Part shown: one piece after another, positions 1 through 13,498 of the stretch
Position numbering within the stretch: the stretch's first letter is position 1
How the letters are laid out: the number at the start of each line of letters is the position of its first letter
Source: Rhyacichthys aspro
Lineage: Eukaryota > Chordata > Actinopteri > Gobiiformes > Rhyacichthyidae
Reading direction: 5' to 3'
Assembly (NCBI GenBank): GCA_036850595.1
Contig: CM072163.1
Span: forward strand, 16,392,639 to 16,456,638
DNA: 64,000 nt
Position numbers and translations under genes: made by a program
The notes under the pieces: model-generated
What the model was told of the DNA's origin: nothing
Seen by the model: only the letters and a program-made list of their open reading frames with translations
Database searches by the model: none

Positions 1-1657
1 AGCGTTCTAAACATCGAGTGTAGATTCAATTGTGCATAAATTAGAATTTCCTGCTCGAAAACGACGAAACACTACCATCTGCCCGTCCATCTTGGCAGAC
101 AGATAAATGCATAAGAATATGAGCAATCTGGGCTGGATCAGTCTGCGCTGTTTAGTCGAGGAAAACAGCTCCTTGTAAGGCATCATCTCCTTGTCAGTGC
201 ATTTAAATGTGTCCTCATAGGTTTGATGACCTCTCTTTTTGGAAATCTGCCATAAGGAATCCTGCCTGGTGAAAACAACGCCTCAGGAATGACTAAATAT
301 TACTTAAATATAATAATTCTGTACTTACTTTTATACGACATACTTAAACTACCCACATTTATTTAATTAGGACTCTTCAAGCATGCATTTTTTTGGTACT
401 TTGCAACCTCAAGGAGAAAAATTGATATTCTGCTGTCATAAATCAATTTAATAATGTGTTATTTTGGTGTATTTCTGGAGAACAGACAAATAAAAGTGAC
501 TGCAAAGCCACTGGTTTAGGGAACAGCTGACATTCTCAGATGTTTGGTGGATTTGTGCAGGATTTTCCACCGCGTTGCCTTTGGAATTCAGTTCTGGTGT
601 AATGAACACATACTTTAAAATGTCCTAATGGTGTTCTTGGTCTAGATCCAAAGATATTCAGAAAGGCAATAGTGGAATAATTTAGACATTTAACTTTGGG
701 CTGTGAGGTTTTTTTTTTTTATGAAGGACACTGACCTCATTAAGTGGGGTACCCACTGCAAGATAAGGATACAAGATACTGGGAAAATAGGGTACTTATG
801 GTTTTGCAGGATGTTCTGGTTATATGTTTTGTGTTCCAACCCAATTAGATAAAAAAAATATTGGGCTACTCCTGTTCTAGATAATAAAGTGCATTCTGCT
901 GACCACATATACAACAAAATGATACCAAGAAAATACAAAAAAATGTTCATTTGGTTTGTTTTTGAGTATCTTACCCTGACATGTTTTGACCTCTACCTAC
1001 AGTGTTCCTCAGAAGAGTCACATGACATTACTGTTACTTGTCAGCTGATTCATGCAATACACTGTAGTCTAACTTCTTTAGTACATCCCAGGTGTGAGAC
1101 AGCATGTACACCCCCTCGTCCCGGTTTGCTGTCCCAGTTCAAGGACCGCTGTTGGATTAAGGAGGACAGTGAACGTGTCAGAAATGTGCTAAAAGTTCAT
1201 GCAAGATTGTGTGATCAAATAAAAAAAGAGAATGTAGCTGTCCAAAAGCAATGTTCAGTAATTGTACAAGCCTGGCCAGCCAGACCCAATCCCTTCTGTG
1301 AGACTTTACATTTTAAGAAGAAATTCTGTCAGAGCAACTTATTAAGAAATTTATCAAAAATAAATTGTTCTTTATGATGCTTTGGTTCTCTGTAAAGTTG
1401 TAGGTTGTTCAGATGAGGTTGACCAAAAACCAAGGAAAAAAAATCCACGGACTGGACTAATTCTTTGTGTAAAAAATAGAAAAACAACTAGAATGGCTCA
1501 CCAGGCTACCATTGTACATAAACAAAACAAACAAAGTCAACTACTGGGTTCCGAGGAGCTTTAAATGTCTTTTTTTCCAGTATACAAAAATGAAAGAGTG
1601 ATATAGGGTGATGTATTTACAACATTTCGGACATTTTTCTTCAACTTTATGCTTCAA

Positions 1658-1680
1658 AACTTCACACAGTGCCCCTTTAA
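1658..1680 (-). repeat. TTAA-anchored repeat terminus, copy 1
   Basis: Read on the minus strand this begins TTAAAGGGGCACTGTGTGAA. It matches similar 23-mers at 37742-37764 (plus) and 22352-22374 (minus), all ending in TTAA. Three dispersed, near-identical termini in both orientations indicate a transposon family with TTAA target sites. I did not find the opposite terminus, so this copy is probably truncated. Confidence 0.5.
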
Positions 1681-3390
1681 GCTACAATTTGCAGTGTCAT
1701 GTGTGGAGTCTCTCACATTTAAATATTTAACAATCTTTGAGTGTGACCCTGACTTGATTCCCTCATGCCACTGACTGGAAACTCATTTGTGCTTTGGCTT
1801 GTGACTCACACGTGTTTCTTTGATATTGGATTTCGCTGCAATGGCTGACACGCTTGAACCTGGCACAATGAACAAAGATCAGTGATGAGACTGGCTGCAC
1901 CTGTCAGAGTTGACCAGAACAGGTAATGAGCAAAGTCCCTCAGGATGTTAACGAAGCCATTAAGCGCTCATGTGTGAAACTGCTTGGAAGGCAGCGTGTT
2001 AAATCGTAGCAGCCAAATTAACATTCCCCTCGCATGGCACTGAAATGTAAATATCCTGCCTTTGCAAGGATGAGCTGGCCTCCTTCTAGCTGCTCTAATC
2101 GGCTTTGAAAAGACGGTGCAAAGTGCTTAGAAATAACGCTCGTGCTCTGTGATAAAACAGGCAGCTTTTATTATAAAGCTACAAGAGTCGAGCCGTGTTT
2201 GAAAAGGACCTAAAATACAAGCTCTGCACATTGTGTGAGAATAAATGACTGTCACTCTGTCCACGAGATTAAGCAACAGTTTTCTCACTCTGTTGTCTTA
2301 TCATTTGTTTCTGGCAGATCATAATCACAAGTGATGTACGATGTAAATTGATATGCTTGTTTTGAATTAGATCATAAAAAGGGAATAAAACCTCGTGTGA
2401 TTCTAATATAGACCTCGCTCTGCATTTCCGTGAGCGTTTTTGGCTTTTCTGTCTCATTAAACAACTCAGAGAGTGTTTACAAGAGAGGTTTAATGTGAGC
2501 TGTCAATCAATCTAGTGAAGTTAGACGTGTTGCTAATCATGAGGCGGCGCTCCTCATTCAAAGTTGGAAACTGCTTGTAAGGCGCGTTGTTTTGCATCAG
2601 AGATAGAGCTGGGTTTTAACATAAACTTGAGATTTTAGCAATGCCGTCTCTCGAATCAACTGTAACTAGGCCTGTGTGATGTGTTTTCAAAGAGGGAATA
2701 TCAATGTTTCAAGGGAATAAATACATAGTATATTCAGAATCTGGCAGAATCCAGGATCATGCATATCTGGCACTCACTGAATGGTAGCTTTTTCAAACAA
2801 GCTCGTAACTTATTATGTAGCAGAGAACACAAATGTTTAAGCAGGGCTCAAAGGGAGCAGCCTGGGTGTTGGATGTGGATGGACTCATTTACTCCATTCC
2901 TACTGTCACCTTTCTCATCTTGTTCTCACATTGTGTATAATTTTGTGGTAGACTTACACAAGAAAATGCAACACGTCAACAGTATCTCTCTGAAGCCCAG
3001 TCCATATTCACACATGATATGGAAAGCTGTGAGGTGTGTACCACAAGATGCAGCCAAAAACGACACAACCCACTTATAAATGAATAAAAAAACACAGCCA
3101 GGGCTTTGTATCATACAACGTCTGTTAAATTTGATCAATAGTTCAACAGGTGTACGTTTAGTAATGCAAAACCCTTTAAAAGCTATGGGTGAGTGTTGTA
3201 TTCCAAAGATGTCAACATTCAACTCAGAAGTGACTTTGGACCTCCAGTTGGAGTAATGAGCGACAAATACATATATTAAGTCTGAAATCATTGTTGTTAA
3301 AAGACAGCTATTCTCACGGCAAACATATATTTGGTTATTTCCTCACAGTGAATGTGTTGATGGTAGAATGCTCCGTTATTCAGTTACATT

Positions 3391-3638
3391 AGCCCCTTTT
3401 CCACCGCAGGAACTTTTTGTTATTTACCTAAGATTTTAACTGACTTTTTTACATTCTCTGAGATTCTTGGGGGTATGGCTGTGTGCTGTGTGTTGTTGTT
3501 TATCAATTGCTGGGTCAATAGCCTGCTGTTGTCTGTGAAAGGTTTCTGCAAGCCAGATTTTTAAGGAGTAACACTGATTACCAGTAATTTATTTACCAGG
3601 GTAAAAGAATTCCTGGAAATGTTTTTGAAAAGGGGGCT
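3391..3638. mobile_element. small MITE-like element with AGCCCC...GGGGCT termini
   Basis: The left end reads AGCCCCTTTTCC and the right end GAAAAGGGGGCT, giving imperfect 11-12 bp terminal inverted repeats around 248 bp. The inner sequence includes CCACCGCAGGAAC on the left and TTCCTGGAAA on the right, a layout I recall from abundant short fish repeats. No coding capacity is visible and no clear target duplication was found, so the superfamily is left open. Confidence 0.4.
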
Positions 3639-6600
3639 GTTATGGAGAATCTGTCACATTTACTTTGTTAGTTTCCGTGTTTGATGTCAAGAAACCATGA
3701 AATGTATTTGGGGACTATTATTTGACTGATTTTCTTCTTCTTTTGAATGAAATTGCATAGCCTTTGGGATGCTGGGTTGTTGGCATATCTATTTTCGAAT
3801 GCAAATGTCAGTATATTACTTTAAAAGTTACCATTTAGATTGCATGTGCAGTCTATGAGAACCAAACTAATTGTACCTGCAGTAAAACATCATTTGGACT
3901 GTTTAGATGTTGAAATGAGTTCAGTAGGTATAAGTTCATGTCCCCCAGGCCGTCACATATACCGCTGTGTGCTGTTTGCTAATCCTCATGAGTACACGGA
4001 CATCTACAAACCTTGAAGGAAAAATCTCCCGCCTCCATTTCCAAGTTGAGGGTGGAGGGGAAGGATGGGGGGTGTTGCCTGAAGCTTTCATTTCAATGCA
4101 TCACGATTGGTCTTATTCCAGAGAATGTGAACGCTCTCACACGGCAGCAAACGCTCATTCCATTTGTCCCAGAAACTAGCCAGAGGTGCCCCAAATGATC
4201 TGACCCGCACCTCCCCCTCATTTGTCTACATTAACTTTGCATGTGTGGTCCGTCCAGTAATAAGTGGGGCACATTTATATTTAGCCGTGCCTGCAGTGAC
4301 TTTGAAAAACACGGTGACTCTCTGTCTCCAGACCTGTGTCGGCCCAACATTTACAACCGCGATTGCATTTTCATTCCAATCTGGTTCATTACATACATTA
4401 AAGTCGACTTGTTTTCTCGCCTTTTTGCCTGTTTTCTGTCTCGCTGATGAAAAATACAATAAAACCTGTCCGGAATGTTTACAGCCTTTTGCAAAACTGA
4501 GACAGGAGATAATAAACAGATACTTCCGTGCCGTTCATTACGCCTTTGGCAAAAGACGCTAATTTTGTCTGTGTGGGGTATAATAGCACTGTCAAAGAGT
4601 TTTATACACAGCTGAACTCACACTCTTGTTCTAATTATGTAAAGCATTATAGGAACTAAGTGGCTGTCAAAACAGCATGGCAATAATGTAGCTAAATTAA
4701 AACAATGCCTCTCCATTTAAGTGCGGACATTGACACAGCTCAGCGGCACAAACACAGGCCCGGTTATTAATTGTTCCTTTACTTGTAAAATCGATGGCTA
4801 TTACACAGCATCGCTTTATGGAGACGATACATCTAACTGCGGTGCTTTAAGCCTCCGGATGAGTCAATTGGTCGGCAACAGGTTTGTGGCAGTAAAATAA
4901 AAAAGGTCTTCCAAATGCCACTAATGGAAATAATGCCCAACAGCGCAGAAATGACCCGTTAGAGAGGACACAAAACTGGGAAAAAATTGTGTTTTATAAC
5001 TGAAAGTGAGAGGTTACTCAAACAAACAGTTTGTCTTCAACTTTAATGACTGTACCTATTTGCAGGTTTTGGAAAGTAACTAAAATAGATTTGATTTGGC
5101 ATTGTTGGACACATTCACGCTGATGAAATTGTGACAAAATGCACCGTTTCTTTTCATTTACAATGTGCAGTCATTCAGGCCCATTTCTTTTATCAGCTGA
5201 CTAAGTGTACAAAGCAGAATTCAATAAAGGTGCAGTGGAAATAGATCAGATGACAGGTTTTCATCATAACTGTTCCAAGCCTTCATGCAAGACGGTGTGT
5301 TAAAAGAACATAAGCATGCTTCCCCTCTTGCTGTTATTGAAACAAGTATCTTAATTCCCTCCATCTTTGTAGCACTTTAAAGAAAGTCAGGCAGGAAATG
5401 TACTCTTGTGTCTGACTGCTTGGTGACACTGAATTATTTTGCCTCCAAACTGGAGCAGGTTGAGCATTTTTTAGCTCGAGAAACCTGTTTTTCAACGGCA
5501 CCCCTATGGCACAGCAGGTGTCTCCGAAAAAGGATTGCCTTGTGAGGTATTTGTGAGATGTCTGCAAAAACATGTTTCATATCGAAGACATTTATATATA
5601 TACCTCATGGTTTTTGCTTCAAATTGAATCAAGTTGCAGTATTTTTCACTAAATTGAGATGCACCTATACTTCTTCCTTTCCCTCACACACACGATGAAA
5701 ATACAATAGACAACAATGTGTCCACTGATTATAGACAAGTTTAATGAATTGCTCCTGGTGTTGGTTGGTCATCACAGAAGCATATTTAATTAGGCACGGT
5801 CCCAGAATTAGTTTAGCAAAGAAAATCAAGGTAAATCCACTTTGTAACAGCAAAAAATGAGAGAGTACTCAGGTCTATAAGGTCAGCAGTGCAAAGACTA
5901 TCCGTCCAATCTTATATTATAGTTTACTCTATAATATCATTAGCTGTGGGTAGCATTTGCTTGCCTGTGTAAGCCATTTGGGGTCATGATCGAAGCTTCC
6001 AAGGATACACTGATTAATACTGTGCTGTATTTTAAACTACTTTTTGTGCACAGTGATTTTTCTTTACCTTGCTGCTGATCACCTTTGTGTCTCATTGTGA
6101 TAAAGCAACCAAGGTTGAACATTTCCTGCCGCCATATGTGAACAAAACACAATGGCAGCGGGTGAGGAGGAACAAGCGCCGCGGATGGTGATGGACACGA
6201 GGAACTTGGCACCGCTTCGAGCCTCTGTCCACCTGGTTTTAGTTGCCATTGTGTCACTGCCGGTTGTCTTGGCTCGGGCATTGATTGAACTGGCGCTGAG
6301 GTGAGGATTTGGCATTGGAGAAGGTTTTGCCTCTGTGGAAACAATAGGACGCAGATGGGGGAGGTGGCATTGTGGAGGGGAATTGTTGGAGGAAGGATCA
6401 CTGTGCATTGTTCAGTGTTTCTGGAAAGAGAAGTGTGGTTTGTAAAAGGCCATGAGAGTCCCACTGAGTGGTTTGGCTAATCAATTCCAAGCTGAACTGT
6501 CCTGTTATTGTGCCTTACACTAAGAGGCAGTTCTTCTTCACTAAATGGACACAGCTATCTTTTTCTTTTTTTTTCTTTTTTAAGCATGCAGTGCAAAGAT

Positions 6601-8815
6601 GCAACCATTATTTCTAGTTTTATTACAGGGGAAAGCAGGTATTTTCATTTGAAGCACGCCCCAACAACCCCAATCACGACCGAAGTGCCCGGTGTGGTTC
6701 CGAGCGCAGCCTCCCACCCTGACAGATTATCCGGTGTGAATGTTTGGGAATGATAATGAGATGAAAACACCTCACTAAGCTGGGAAGAGAGGGTGGAGAC
6801 TGGAGAAGGCAGAGTGAGCACGGGAATGCGAGCAGGGCCGAGGCTGAGCGATAGCTGCGATAAATTGCAGAAGCAGAGGCACTTGAGCATAAAATTAGAT
6901 TTTACAAATGTGTTGTTACCTGACAGTTCTCTGACAGAGGAGATATCACAACATTATAGGGCTGCATGAGTACCACTAATCGTATCAAATAAATAAGAAG
7001 GCCTCTCAGCTGTGATGGAGCGCCAGCGAGATTCAATGTGGACACCGAGTTGGAGGAAGAAATAACATAATTAAAAGAGCCTTTCCCATTATGCTCTCAA
7101 ACATTAGGGGCCCAAATTCAATTTATATGATAATATATTATGTTCCGTAAAGGGGGCACACACAGTAACACATTTGTCTAATCACTGCACCACTTAAAAT
7201 CTGCCACTTACCGGCACATTTTGAGGGAAAAGTTATAATTCTTTGTTTTTCTACATTATATCCATCTTAAACCTGATCTAGTGCCTCTTAACGTCGAATA
7301 CATTCCTTTTTTTCATTGTAATGGAATTGCATCTTACTCTAATAATACAATGACATCGTCAGTACAAAAAGACACAAGGGGTCCTCTACCAATAGATGTT
7401 CATGTGGGAAAACATTTCAGAAACAATTACATGGCACATTATTGGTAGTGCAGTAAGTTAAATACATCATTATGATGACAAAGAAGCAAATAAATGAGTC
7501 TGAATGATGAACTGTAGCTCTAATTCAGTTCTAATCCAACAGGCTTAGCAGTAACGAGCCTCACCGAGACAGGCTTTAGCGGCACAAGCATCATCTGCTA
7601 AACACTAGTCAGAGGCATTTGAATTTGTCAAGGTGCTGTGCATTAGGAAAATAATTTGCATGTAAAAATATGTACATGTAAAATAAGGTTTGCATTATTG
7701 CACGAAAAAATGGAACTGTTTAAAAATCATGATGATAATAATATTTTTGGGCAGAGATGATTCTTGAAAAGGCCGTTCATATTCACATTCCTCAAGTGCT
7801 CTTTTCTTTACCCAGAATGCAGAGTGATGGACACAGATCACTGAACTAGCATTTTCTGGTCCTGATCTCTGCTGATGATTGGCCAGAATACTGAACACTG
7901 GTCCAGCCAGAGCTATATGCAGACATCATTCTTTTTAGCTGTAGCAAAATTTTACATTTTACCAGAAAGTGCATTGCAATAAAACTACTTAACCTTTATA
8001 TAAACTTTAAAACGGTTTAGGAGATGACAATATTATCACTTGTAATCCATCCTTAACACACTGTTGTGACAAGGTTCTAAACAATAGAGATGTTCAAGGC
8101 TCTTTTATTGGTGCACCATTTATCAATAACAACATAGACACCATTCTGCAGCACTTAAAACTGTCCTTTGTATTGTATTCAGCACAGTGCCACTCAGGGG
8201 CTATGAGCAATTAACTGCAATAAAAGGGCTCCAGCACCAGGTATACACTAAATACTTTTGGGCTCTATTGTCTTTTGTATTTTATTGCATTGTGTTTCTA
8301 CATTTTAACCTAGCATTTAATTCACCTTATTATTCCTATACTACATCTTTAGTTTTTTTAAAAGACTCCATTGGTTCCGGGGCATATAAGGCCTATTATC
8401 CCAGATTTTCTTCTAGTCAACTGATCAAAACATATCAATAAATGTAATTAAATGTTAAAAATCTAACATTATGAGCCAACTTTCCCTGGTTTGCTACCCT
8501 ATTGAACCTCCATCATCCATCTAAGAGATTTAACACACTGACAGCCATTCTTGACATGACTGAATGCTGCTTTTGCCTCGTCCCTCCTCTAAGGAAAACA
8601 TGCTACAAACATGTGATGAGTGCGTTTGAACCAGAGGGCCGTGGGGGTAGCAAACATGGGAAGAGGAACCGTGTCCGAGATCAAACACAGTGCATGTTCC
8701 AGCGCGGCGACTGTGCTAACTAATGAGCCAACACGCTGCCTGGCACCTTTAATTAAACAGCAGCGCTCATTTCCTCTGCTGATACTTATCATTGATTAAA
8801 TGTAACAGATTTACT

Positions 8816-9050
8816 GGCCCACTCCCTCGGCTACAGTACGTGTGGCACAACGAGCAGCCAACTTTCCGCGCCGCTCGCGCTATTGTGCAACAGTCGGTCC
8901 CTGGCGTTGTGTTGATACGCGTAATTATGAAGGAACATATTCTTCCCAAAATTGGCCGTGCTGCCGAACCGTTCATGCTAATTTGTGTCCGCTTTGTGCC
9001 GGTCATTGTTTCCCGCCATCATTGTGTAACTGAGTGCTGTTTCACATCCA
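8816..9050. promoter_or_regulatory. candidate regulatory block (CpG-rich, unique-looking)
   Basis: This segment is richer in G+C and CpG than its AT-rich surroundings (CCGCGCCGCTCGCGC near 8868-8882). It is flanked by homeodomain-type cores such as TTAATTAA and TAATTATG. It has no terminal repeats, tandem repeats or splice-flanked frame. Retained CpGs in an otherwise depleted intron could reflect constraint. The call rests on composition only. Confidence 0.25.
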
Positions 9051-9766
9051 GAGAGACGGGAAGCTATTCGTGGGAAGATTCTGAATCCCACCAGAGGAAA
9101 AGAAAGTACAAAAGAACAACATTCAGGATGGCAGTGGGTGAAGAAATATGTGTCCGACAGCGTAATGAGCTAGTTTCATTTTCAAGGTTTGGTTTAACAA
9201 GCTCAATGGATCACGCAATAGGAGCCAATAAAAGTAAAATATGGATGTATGCTGCATCTTGACAAATAGGTTGCTATTCCCTGAAATATGGACGAAGCCA
9301 GAGAATTCATTGGGAAAAAGCAGAAGTGTGTGCTATTGGATGCAACTGTAAGTAAGGTCATATTATACGCAAAAATAATAAAAAAAAATTAAAAAAAATG
9401 AAAGGGACTTGTACTGTAATTGATCTAGCCTGTGCTTTTTACCGATTTCAACTCGCACAAGGGCAGCACGGTGGTAACTGTTTTTACCTCACTCGCAAAA
9501 AGAGCTAATACTGAAAGTGACTCCACATAACACACACTTTGCAGCAAGGTAGGAAGTCAGCAGGTGAAAACTAGGGAGATAAATTAAATGTAATAAATGT
9601 AACTTTAAGAGACTTTTTTTTTGGAACATGCTGTTTTGATTAATGTTGAAAAGCAAAATCTATTTCTACAGAGAGTGCAATTATGACTTATGCGCTTTAG
9701 AAAGGAAAAATCTATGTATGGTAGACCCTTTGAATTTCACTTCACTCTGTCTTAGTGACGTCAAGT

Positions 9767-9993
9767 GGGTCTCTTCCATTGACCATGACTTCCACTAAGT
9801 TCAACATGACCAACCAATCATAACTGCTTATTTAAAATAGGACGGGCTTTAAGAGTTTTTCTCATTGGTTGTATGCTTTTCAAATCTCGGTTCCTGAGAA
9901 TAATGCTACTGCTCCCTGAAATCTGATTGGTTATATGTCTATTTGCTCCGCCCCATGGAAGTCAAACTAAAACCAAGAGAGACCAGACTCATC
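9767..9993. repeat. degenerate inverted-repeat element with CCAAT boxes
   Basis: The left flank has GGGTCTCTTCC followed by TGACTTCCAC. The right flank, read in reverse complement, has GGTCTCTCTTGG followed by TTGACTTCCATGG, so about 30-bp ends match imperfectly in inverted orientation. Between them are three ATTGG/CCAAT boxes (CCAATCATA, CATTGGTTG, GATTGGTTA) and a GC box (CTCCGCCCC). It is probably an old non-autonomous DNA transposon. No target duplication was resolved. Confidence 0.35.
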
Positions 9994-10267
9994 TCTGTAT
10001 AGAATAGAAAAAGAATAAGGATGGATGGCCAGGCTAAGAGAATGGTGCTTGCAATATCACAATATTACAAAACCTTAAAGGTCCCATATTATACTATTTT
10101 GAACATTATACAGTGTATTTTGGATACATTTAGGTTACCATATCACGTTTTGCAACATGAAACACACAATAATGATCTTATACAAGCGGTTTGAATGAGC
10201 TCTCATCATGAGTCCAAAGTGAACGGTCTGATTTGGCGCCGTCACTTTAAGGCTCAGCTCTTCCGTG

Positions 10268-10300
10268 TTGGCTCCGCCCACTTCCTGCCTGACGTCACGC
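10268..10300 (+). promoter_or_regulatory. promoter-like cluster: GC box, ETS core and perfect CRE
   Basis: GGCTCCGCCCACTTCCTG (GC box plus ETS-type TTCC core) is followed by TGACGTCA, a perfect cyclic-AMP response element at 10290-10297. The cluster lies about 75-100 bp upstream of the ATG at 10372 inside the transposon, where a TATA-less promoter would be expected. A second perfect TGACGTCA is at 10817-10824 downstream of the decayed exons. Confidence 0.4.
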
Positions 10301-10371
10301 CAGAGCTACGCGCTGCCGCTGGAAACAGACTGAAGTAAACATGGTACATCGTAGTAATAACTTTTTCAGCA

Positions 10372-10666
10372 ATGGCTTTGAGAGTAACTGAGCCGTATAT
10401 CTTCGACCCAGAGTCTGACTCTGAGTTTGAAGAACATGAGCAAACACAAAGACCTCGAAGGCTTCTACAAGACGTTTCTGCTTGGTAAATGAGACACTAT
10501 TTATTGTATATGTTTCTATGTGTAGCTCGTAGCACAGCGCGTGTTAACTGCTTCTGTTTATAGGTGCACATTTGGAAATGACCGTACAATGCCTACTGAA
10601 GTTGAGAATGTAAGCTGCCTGGAGACTCCTAAGGAGCTGTTGTGCAGTATATTGAAAGTAAAGTAA
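10372..10666 (+). pseudogene. decayed two-exon P2X7 C-terminal-like (P2X7_C) zinc-domain gene fragment
   Basis: Exon 1 (10372-10484) starts with ATG and encodes an acidic segment, MALRVTEPYIFDPESDSEF at its start, ending ...LLQDVSAW. The last Trp codon is split TG|G across a GTAAAT...TATAG intron (10485-10563). Exon 2 (10564-10666) continues CTFGNDRTMPTEVENVSCLE and stops at 10664. From family memory, P2X7 ballast-like domains have WCxCGxC followed by an RCLEELCC-type block. Here the first Cys and the C-L-E pattern remain, but the second and third Cys of WCxCGxC are F and D and the final Cys pair is lost. Loss of zinc ligands and the early stop indicate a pseudogene. Its position within transposon ends suggests it moved with the element. 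Confidence 0.5.
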
Positions 10667-13498
10667 AAGTATTGACGGTAAGTAAGCTAACACAGTAGCA
10701 GCGATGCTTCTCTGTGTCTGAGCTGCAGAGCACGGCACTTGTTGACAGTTCAGGAGGGAGGGGCTGGAGGAGTGTGGAGGAGCACTTCCTGGAGAGGAGT
10801 GGTTTATTTTACATATTGACGTCATTGCGTGAAACAGCTCGTTGAAAGGACTGTAGCTCAAACGAAATAAATTACTCAAACATGCGCGAATGAAACAAAA
10901 CACAACTTTGGGTATGTGTTTGAGGTAGAAACAATGTTAGAACATGGTTAAAAGCTCAGAAAAGTCGATTTAGCATAATATGGGACCTTTAATTAACAAC
11001 AAATACATACTTTAATATATTAAATATATTAAAGTGTGTAAAAGGAGAGATCCCCCAAGTTTGAATGTGAACATTTTAAAATGCATATATAATTTGGATG
11101 TATAACTCACTGACAGATGACTAATAATCTATATTAATATAAAATGAAATCATGTTATACATAGTATATGACAACAAAAATATCCAACTTGACCTAACTT
11201 CACTCACTGAAAAAAGTAATGACAAACTTAAATGACTAAGACATAGAATGTTCAAATTTACAGTAACTTTTTGAGGGAAAACTGTACAAAGAGCCCAATG
11301 AATCAATGTTGGATGATTTAATCAAATGACTTACTTACACAACCCTACCTTCTATGACAACACTAAAAAACTAAATCTCTAAAATGACTTCCCAATTTGA
11401 CAGTATAGACAGGTTTGTGTCTTCAGACCAATGCACAAAAATAGTATAAACAACCCCTGGCATTACTCTTTTTGATCGACTTTGTTTTGGCAGACATCCT
11501 GTCACTCAGATCGCGCTCTTTGAAGTGTGCACTCTTAAACGCACTCCATGTTATAAATAAATATATTCTGTGTTACCCAGATGATTCCAAGCCGAGCGCA
11601 CTAAGCTGGCTCGCAGGCAGCCTGCCACTTCTCGACGTTATGGAGTAGGTTTAAGCATGTGCACAGGCCCACGATGTTTGCTGGAGAACATGTGCAGCTT
11701 TCATGCTACATTGTGGATTCTGTTCAGGCAGAATGTCTCTGAGTTTTCCTCAGCGCAGCATGGGTCCATTCCTTAAGGCCTCACAGACCCCACTCTGTTT
11801 ACTAAAAAAGATGTTAATTCACATCAAAGAATTCCACAGATTTATAATTAACAGCTCACGTCTTTCCTTAACATAACACTTAGCGGGTTTTACTATCAGT
11901 GTACTGTATGTTTCATTCATACAGCTTCCAGATAAGTGTTTGTGGCTGAAAAGTTGGAGCTTTTTTTATGGGCCATTTGTAGTTTTGGGATTAAAAAAAT
12001 ATCTACAAACAATCAACACTGGCCAGAGGAAGGTGCCTGTTAATATATGCTCTACTTCAGACACAAATTCATGCTGTGACTAAGGTCACACACAGCACTT
12101 AGGTTTCTGAGTCTGAATTTCAGTATTCACAAATGTTTATTGTAGCTATGGATGCTATATTTTACACAACATCTTTATGTATCTTTTTTGTGGCTGAAGA
12201 TGCTCTGGTTTAGACTCGTGACCTTCAAATTCATGTGAGTTAAAGGCATTTTCTTTTGACTTAGACAGAGGCAGATATCCTACGTTTCATTCTATTTACA
12301 TAAAAACACATAGCTCCTTTAAAGTGAATTAAACCTGTATTATGTAAACCCTTCTTCTTTCATGCATCTGTGCCTTTATTGCTCCTTTACTCCATTTTCT
12401 CACTCACAATTTGCCCGTGTGTCAGTTCTGAATACAGCTGATCCATGTCCTCAAAAGACAAATTATGGAAACAGCTGTAATTAGCAGCTGATTTATATAT
12501 TGTTGTAGGGCCTTAGAGACTCATTAGATGCATTTGTGCTTGTCTGGTAAAAACATGCTAATTCCAGGCCTTTCGACTGGGGTTCAGACGAACGAGTGTA
12601 AAACATCTCAATTTGGATGCCACTGCAATAACGAAGACTGCTCACGGGTTTGCTGCTCATTACACTGAAAACTCTGTGGTGCTACAAAAAGTGCTCCTCT
12701 CTCTTTGTTAAAGTTGAGGGACCCTATTGTGCTTATGGCAGAATTTTGTAAAGGGCAAAACAAATTATCCACAAGATTGCCTCCCGAGGAGAAGGTTTGT
12801 CCTGTTTATTAAATTTGTAAAAGTGCTTCTGAGCAATGCACATTTTATCCTCTTAACAGTCAAATTACAATATACTCCAGCAATTACTTAATGTACTCTA
12901 ATGAGATTTCCCCCATGAAATGGAAGGATTCATTTATTTTAATGTGAGGCGTTCCACTGGGCGGTTCATGCATCACAGCCCCTCACAGCGAGGCAGGCTC
13001 GGAGGCACAAACGGGGAGACGAGCCTGCCATTCAGCAGCACTGCCATGTGAACCTGTGATCCAGGTGCAGGTGTCTGTGTGGGGGCAGCAGTGGGCCTCA
13101 GGTGCTATTTTAAACCTCCTCATGGAAGCAGCAGGTATTCTGGAGCTTTAGTGGAATAAGGACAAACTGGTGGCTATGTGAATTTGAGGCGTTTTACACA
13201 AATATTAGTGATAACTCTATAAAAGTTACTTATAGATAGAATATATTTTAGTGTAGAATTTGTACTTTTAAATGTACTATTTGCTCACTTGGAGTTTTTA
13301 GTAATAATGTATTTGAAAGAGATTTACAACAACAACAGTGCTCTCCCCATAAGCCTGTTATATCGTTAATGTAACACTAGATGGAGTCAAGAGCACACAG
13401 GACCTATTAAAACATCTTGTCATTGGTGTATAACTGTAGTCATAGGAATTGGGATTTTCACAGTGATTTGAAGAGTGAATATATATTTTCACGCAAAA

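Larger units (their letters stand above)
10079..10988 (+). mobile_element. TTAA-flanked non-autonomous DNA transposon (Kolobok- or piggyBac-type) carrying gene fragments
   Basis: The 910-bp element is bounded by TTAA at 10075-10078 and 10989-10992. Its ends are inverted: the left reads AGGTCCCATATTATACTA and the right, in reverse complement, AGGTCCCATATTATGCTA, one mismatch in 18. TTAA duplications are made by piggyBac and Kolobok elements. As I recall Kolobok termini begin with two purines and piggyBac termini with two pyrimidines, so AGG favours Kolobok. No transposase is encoded. The interior carries a promoter-like segment and two decayed exons of a P2X7-C-terminal-like domain, described separately. 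Whether the host gene was captured by the element or normally lives in it cannot be decided here. Confidence 0.65.

Noticed and set aside
889..1377. 162-codon plus-strand frame
   Set aside because: No recognisable domain, low-complexity AT-rich composition and no promoter or splice context; probably chance.
5940..6464. 174-codon minus-strand frame
   Set aside because: No family resemblance, with overlapping frames of similar length on the same strand; likely chance in a slightly GC-richer stretch.
8792..9262. 156-codon plus-strand frame in the intron 1 CpG block
   Set aside because: Overlapping frames on both strands and no recognisable motif; more plausible as non-coding DNA.
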